Part shown: positions 60,174-64,000 of the stretch, piece after piece
Numbering within the stretch: the first letter of the stretch is position 1
Layout of the letters: each line of letters begins with the position of its first letter
Assembly (NCBI RefSeq): GCF_017897595.1
Contig: NZ_JAGKIK010000007.1
Span: 62,001-126,000, forward strand
Source of the DNA: Aquimarina sp. U1-2
GTDB taxonomy: Bacteria; Bacteroidota; Bacteroidia; Flavobacteriales; Flavobacteriaceae
Length of the DNA stretch: 64,000 nucleotides
Direction: 5' to 3'
Notes under the pieces: model-generated
Told to the model about the DNA's origin: nothing
Databases searched by the model: none
What the model saw: the letters and a program-made list of their open reading frames with translations, nothing else
Made by a program: the position numbers and the translations under genes

Positions 60174-60842
60174 ATGACGAAACAAGAAAAAATAGATTTT
60201 ACTATTAAAACGCTACAGGAATTGTACCCGAGTATCCCTGTTCCATTAGATCATAAAGATCCTTACACGTTATTGATTGCCGTATTAATGAGCGCTCAAA
60301 GTACCGACGTACGTGTTAATCAAATTACCCCGTTACTTTTTGAAAGAGCAGATAATCCTTATGCCATGGTGAAACTGTCTGTAGAAGAAATTCGAGAAAT
60401 TATCAAACCTGTTGGTCTAAGTCCTATGAAATCTAAAGGCATTCATGGCTTGTCACAAATTCTAATCGACACCTATAATGGTGAGGTACCGCAAAGTTTT
60501 GAAGCTTTAGAATCCTTACCGGCGGTAGGACACAAAACGGCGAGTGTAGTCATGTCTCAAGCTTTTGGAGTTCCAGCATTTCCTGTTGATACGCACATTC
60601 ACAGATTAATGTATCGCTGGGGATTTAGTAATGGAAAAAATGTTACGCAAACCGAAAAAGATGCCAAACGTCTATTTCCGAAGGAATTATGGAATGATTT
60701 ACATCTTCAAATTATTTGGTATGGAAGAGAATATTCTCCGGCTCGAGGATGGAATCTTGATAAAGATGTTATCACCAAAACTATTGGTAGAAAAACGGTA
60801 ATAAAAGCCTATGAAAAATCAAAAGGACCTATAAAAAAATAG
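60174..60842 (+). CDS. nth: Endonuclease III homologue without iron-sulfur cysteines
   Basis: 222 residues of the HhH-GPD superfamily. The helix-hairpin-helix reads LPAVGHKTASVVMSQAFG with the catalytic Lys near residue 122, and the catalytic Asp is in FPVDTHIHRL near 141; LMSAQSTD near 40 is the usual N-terminal signature. The four Cys that bind a [4Fe-4S] cluster in canonical Nth should follow near 190-210; here that segment reads IIWYGREYSPARGWNLDKD, and I find no cysteine anywhere in the protein. It should still excise oxidised pyrimidines as glycosylase/AP lyase. A terminator overlaps its stop. Confidence 0.88.
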   Translation: MTKQEKIDFTIKTLQELYPSIPVPLDHKDPYTLLIAVLMSAQSTDVRVNQITPLLFERADNPYAMVKLSVEEIREIIKPVGLSPMKSKGIHGLSQILIDTYNGEVPQSFEALESLPAVGHKTASVVMSQAFGVPAFPVDTHIHRLMYRWGFSNGKNVTQTEKDAKRLFPKELWNDLHLQIIWYGREYSPARGWNLDKDVITKTIGRKTVIKAYEKSKGPIKK

Positions 60843-60853
60843 GTCCTTATTTT
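60823..60853 (+). terminator. Terminator overlapping the nth stop codon
   Basis: AAGGACCTAT (60823-60832) pairs with ATAGGTCCTT (60839-60848), followed by ATTTT. The stem includes the last codons and the TAG of nth. Confidence 0.75.
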
Positions 60854-61078
60854 AAGTTTAGTTTAAAATCGTCTCAAACGTTAAGCTTTGATATTTTGTA
60901 ACTTTCAACGATTTTGAATAGTTGAGAAGAAAATCTATTGTTCTTCTACTTGGTACCGAATGTTGTTCTTCTTTGTGTGAAGATTTAAAGTAAAATTTTG
61001 CCATATTAATAATCTTATAATTTTGATTGTTATAAGATAATAACGGCATAAATTATTTATTATTATACTTTTGTGTTA

Positions 61079-61663
61079 TTAATTTGTTAAAACTATGTTA
61101 TTCTTTTCAATTACCTTTCGAAGATTAATAAGCGCGTAACGCATTCTACCCAGAGCTGTATTGATACTTACTCCAGTTTTATCAGATATTTCTTTAAAAC
61201 TCATATCTCTATACATTCGCATGATAAGTACTTCTCTTTGATCATCTGGTAACTCTTGAATCAAATTACGTAGATCTTCTTCAACTTGATCTTTAATAAT
61301 TCGTCGTTCTGCATTTAAGTTTCCATCACTTATTACTGAAAAAATACTAAATTCACCATTATCTTCAAATTTTGGCATACGATTTCCTTTTCTAAAGTGA
61401 TCAATCACCAAATTGTGAGCAATACGCATAACCCAAGGAAGAAATTTTCCTTCTTCGTTATACTTTCCGTTTTTCAACGTACGAATTACTTTAATAAAGG
61501 TATCTTGAAATATATCTTCTGATACATCTCTATCAAATACTTTCGAATAAATAAAACTATAAATACGTTGTTTGTGTCGTTCGATGAGAACAGATAAAGC
61601 ACTTTCGTCTCCTTTAATGTAGTTATTTACCAAAACAGCGTCTGCAACAGTGTAATCTTTCAT
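61079..61663 (-). CDS. ECF-type RNA polymerase sigma factor
   Basis: 194 residues. Region 2 (about 15-90) with ERHKQRIYSFIYSKVFDRDV, EDIFQDTFIKVIRTL and LPWVMRIAHNLVIDHFRKGN (-10 recognition side), and region 4 (about 130-185) with LPDDQREVLIMRMYRDMSF then SINTALGRMRYALINLRKVI. Such sigma factors without an adjacent anti-sigma gene occur widely in Bacteroidota; the regulon is unknown. Divergent from uvrA with about 230 bp between them. Confidence 0.88.
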   Translation of the reverse strand: MKDYTVADAVLVNNYIKGDESALSVLIERHKQRIYSFIYSKVFDRDVSEDIFQDTFIKVIRTLKNGKYNEEGKFLPWVMRIAHNLVIDHFRKGNRMPKFEDNGEFSIFSVISDGNLNAERRIIKDQVEEDLRNLIQELPDDQREVLIMRMYRDMSFKEISDKTGVSINTALGRMRYALINLRKVIEKNNIVLTN

Positions 61664-61895
61664 ACCTTATACTTAATTTTAGTACCAACAAGCTTGGGGC
61701 TCGGGCTATGTTAAACTTAAAAAGTAAAGGTATGCTATAGGCGTTACTGTTTAATTGGTTTGATTTCGAGGGGCTAATATAATAACTATCATTTAAAAAC
61801 AAACATTTTTTTGTTAATTTTTTTAACTATACTTTCATTATCAATAGATTATCAAACTTATTTTGTAATTATTATCTTTACGCTCTTACCGCATT

Positions 61896-64000
61896 ATGAC
61901 CATGATTCAAGATATTACTGCACTAGATTCTAAGAAGAATATTATCATAAAAGGCGCCAAGCTTCACAATCTCAAAAACTTGGATGCTGTTATCCCTCGA
62001 AACAAATTAATTGTGATCACAGGATTATCGGGATCTGGAAAATCCAGTTTGGCATTTGATACCCTGTATGCCGAGGGACAACGAAGATATGTTGAGAGTC
62101 TGTCTTCATATGCCAGACAGTTTTTGGGTCGACTTAACAAACCTAAGGTTGACTTTATTAAAGGTATAGCACCTGCGATAGCAATAGAACAAAAGGTGAA
62201 TTCTACCAATCCCAGATCGACTGTGGGTACAACGACAGAAATCTATGACTATTTGAAGCTTCTTTTTGCCAGGATTGGAAAAACATACTCTCCAATTTCT
62301 GGAAATCAAGTTAAAAAAGATAGGGTAACTGATGTGATCGAGTACATAAAATCTTTTGAAGAGGGAGAAAAACTACTGTTACTCTCACCAATTTTCGTTG
62401 AAAAGGGTCGTACGATTGAAGGAAAATTACAAGTATTACAACAACAGGGTTTTGCCCGTATCAAAGTAAACGATACGATCTTAAGGATCGAAGAAGCTGT
62501 TATAAAGAAGACAGATACCCCGTACCTGGTTATAGATCGTATCATTAAAAGAGATGACGAAGATTTTTATAATCGTTTGGCCGATGCTGCCGATGCTGCT
62601 TTTTTCGAGGGCAAAGGAACCTGTTTCATAGAAACGCTAAAGACGGGTAAGCAACGTCAGTTTAGTAATAAATTCGAGCTAGACGGCATAACGTTTTTAG
62701 AACCGAATGTACATCTCTTCAGTTTTAATAATCCTTATGGAGCTTGTCCCGTATGCGAAGGTTACGGTGATGTTATTGGTATTGACGCAGACCTGGTGAT
62801 TCCTAACACGGCTTTAAGTATTTATGAAGGCGCAGTTTTTCCCTGGAAAGGCGATAGTATGGGATGGTACAAAGACCAACTCGTGAATAATGCCTACAAA
62901 TTTGATTTCCCTATCCATAAACCGTATTTTGAACTTTCAGAGGAACAAAAAGAACTGTTATGGGCAGGAAATGGTTTTTTCACCGGAATTGACAGTTTTT
63001 TTAAAGAATTAGAATCCAAAGCCTATAAAATTCAGAACCGGGTAATGCTTTCTCGATATCGCGGTAAAACTAAATGTACCAGCTGTAAAGGAAAACGATT
63101 GCGAAAAGAAGCGAACTATGTAAAAATCAACGAGGCTACACTTACAGATCTGGTTGAGAAACCGCTTAATGATTTAGCTGAATTTTTTAAGAACCTCAAA
63201 CTTTCTGAATACGATGCAAAAATCGCAAAAAGATTGTTAAAAGAAATTACCAGTAGACTGCAATTTTTACAAAATGTGGGATTGGACTATTTAACGCTCA
63301 ATCGTAAATCAAATACGTTGTCTGGTGGAGAATCACAACGAATAAACCTAGCAACTTCACTAGGAAGTAGCTTGGTAGGTTCTATGTATATTTTGGATGA
63401 GCCTAGCATAGGACTGCATCCAAAGGATACAGAAAAACTAATAAAAGTACTAGAATCCTTACGCGATTTGGGGAATACAGTCATTGTCGTAGAACATGAT
63501 GAAGATATTATGAAAGCTGCCGATGAAATTATCGATATAGGCCCCGAAGCTGGGACACTAGGCGGGCATGTAGTTGCCACAGGAACTTACGAAGAAATAT
63601 TAAAAGCTGAATCGCTTACCGCAAAATATCTTAATGGTGAGCTGGCCATAAAAATTCCAGAAATTAGAAGAACTTCATCCTATTATCTCAACATTATAGG
63701 TGCTCGCGAAAATAACCTGAACAATATTGATGTTAAGATTCCTCTAGGAGTTTTCACGGCTATAACTGGTGTTTCGGGTAGTGGAAAAAGTACATTGGTC
63801 AAAAAAATCATATATCCGTCAGTAGTTAAAAAACTGGGAGGATACGGCGAAAAAGCAGGACAATTTACTGAACTTAAAGGAAAGTACAGCAATATAAAGC
63901 ACGTTGAATTTGTAGATCAAAACCCCATTGGAAGATCTTCGCGATCTAATCCCGTAACGTATATTAAGGCGTACGACGATATACGAAGTCTTTTTGCTAA
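61896..64000 (+). CDS. uvrA: Excinuclease ABC subunit A (UvrA), cut at the window end
   Basis: The open frame runs from ATG 61896 (or 61902) to the last base without a stop, about 701 residues of a protein normally 930-970 long. Seen: Walker A VITGLSGSGKSSLAFDTLYA near 47-66, YVESLSSYARQFLGRL, the zinc-binding CPVCEGYG and CTSCKGKRL, signature LSGGESQRI near 475, Walker B MYILDEPSIGLHP and a second Walker A AITGVSGSGKSTLVKKI near 625. UvrA finds bulky DNA lesions and loads UvrB in nucleotide excision repair. The missing C-terminus lies beyond position 64000; there is no sign of a break in the gene. Confidence 0.95.
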   Translation, partial: MTMIQDITALDSKKNIIIKGAKLHNLKNLDAVIPRNKLIVITGLSGSGKSSLAFDTLYAEGQRRYVESLSSYARQFLGRLNKPKVDFIKGIAPAIAIEQKVNSTNPRSTVGTTTEIYDYLKLLFARIGKTYSPISGNQVKKDRVTDVIEYIKSFEEGEKLLLLSPIFVEKGRTIEGKLQVLQQQGFARIKVNDTILRIEEAVIKKTDTPYLVIDRIIKRDDEDFYNRLADAADAAFFEGKGTCFIETLKTGKQRQFSNKFELDGITFLEPNVHLFSFNNPYGACPVCEGYGDVIGIDADLVIPNTALSIYEGAVFPWKGDSMGWYKDQLVNNAYKFDFPIHKPYFELSEEQKELLWAGNGFFTGIDSFFKELESKAYKIQNRVMLSRYRGKTKCTSCKGKRLRKEANYVKINEATLTDLVEKPLNDLAEFFKNLKLSEYDAKIAKRLLKEITSRLQFLQNVGLDYLTLNRKSNTLSGGESQRINLATSLGSSLVGSMYILDEPSIGLHPKDTEKLIKVLESLRDLGNTVIVVEHDEDIMKAADEIIDIGPEAGTLGGHVVATGTYEEILKAESLTAKYLNGELAIKIPEIRRTSSYYLNIIGARENNLNNIDVKIPLGVFTAITGVSGSGKSTLVKKIIYPSVVKKLGGYGEKAGQFTELKGKYSNIKHVEFVDQNPIGRSSRSNPVTYIKAYDDIRSLFA

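Overview
The window looks like a chromosomal segment of a marine-type member of the Flavobacteriaceae (Bacteroidota); a relative of Aquimarina is a guess, not a demonstration. Reasons: AT-rich DNA, promoters of the Bacteroidota type (TTG-N19/20-TAnnTTTG), a type IX secretion (T9SS) C-terminal sorting domain, a SusC-like CarboxypepD_reg/plug module, many Bacteroidota-only families (BatA, CAL67264, PorT-like barrels, DUF6146-like, DUF6787-like), menaquinone genes and many secreted lipoproteins. No rRNA, tRNA, CRISPR array, prophage or intact insertion sequence was seen. About 54 protein genes are supported, plus one gene broken by a stop codon and one (uvrA) cut by the right edge.

Layout. 0-6.2 kb: TSUP permease, MBL-fold lipoprotein, RluE-type pseudouridine synthase, a CAT-like acetyltransferase broken by an in-frame stop, HAD hydrolase, EttA and a small membrane protein. 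6.5-12.2 kb: methylcrotonyl-CoA-carboxylase-type beta subunit, secreted M24 peptidase, and a VWA protein carrying a TonB-receptor-like N-terminus. 12.3-17.1 kb: a minus-strand menaquinone operon (menA, UPF0173 hydrolase, menC, CPBP protease, menE). 17.2-20.9 kb: membrane AraC regulator, periplasmic alpha-amylase, DoxX-like protein. 22-29 kb: beta-barrel protein, then ferredoxin facing a LuxC-type acyl-CoA reductase, then serC and serA, DUF937 and a lipoprotein. 29.5-34.9 kb: membrane proteins, folE, msrA, lolD-like ABC ATPase with a TIGR02757 gene, and isocitrate dehydrogenase. 35-38.8 kb: an imelysin-like/diheme peroxidase fusion next to a collagen-tailed PhoX-like lipoprotein. 39-48.4 kb: GAF histidine kinase, FAD oxidoreductase, porin-like barrel, YitT, then BatA, a dihydroorotase homologue without its metal motif, DUF4870 and a carboxylesterase. 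48.7-54.3 kb: GH31 glucosidase lipoprotein and a 957-residue T9SS cargo with nested GDPD and esterase-like domains. 54.5-64 kb: DJ-1/PfpI lipoprotein, Crp/Fnr regulator, PhnP-like hydrolase, a conserved protein of unknown function, Bcp, a cysteine-free endonuclease III, an ECF-type sigma factor and uvrA.

Most genes are housekeeping. The less ordinary material is (a) several families of small dispersed repeats that fill most long intergenic gaps, including a roughly 225 bp element in three copies; (b) unusual domain fusions in envelope proteins; (c) key residues missing from recognisable enzymes (Nth without any cysteine, dihydroorotase without HxH); and (d) regulatory signals: two facing promoters between ferredoxin and luxC, a 38 bp perfect palindrome upstream of icd whose core recurs upstream of the T9SS cargo gene, a structured serC leader, and a possible small RNA near 21.6 kb. 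No clearly new multi-gene system could be demonstrated from sequence alone.
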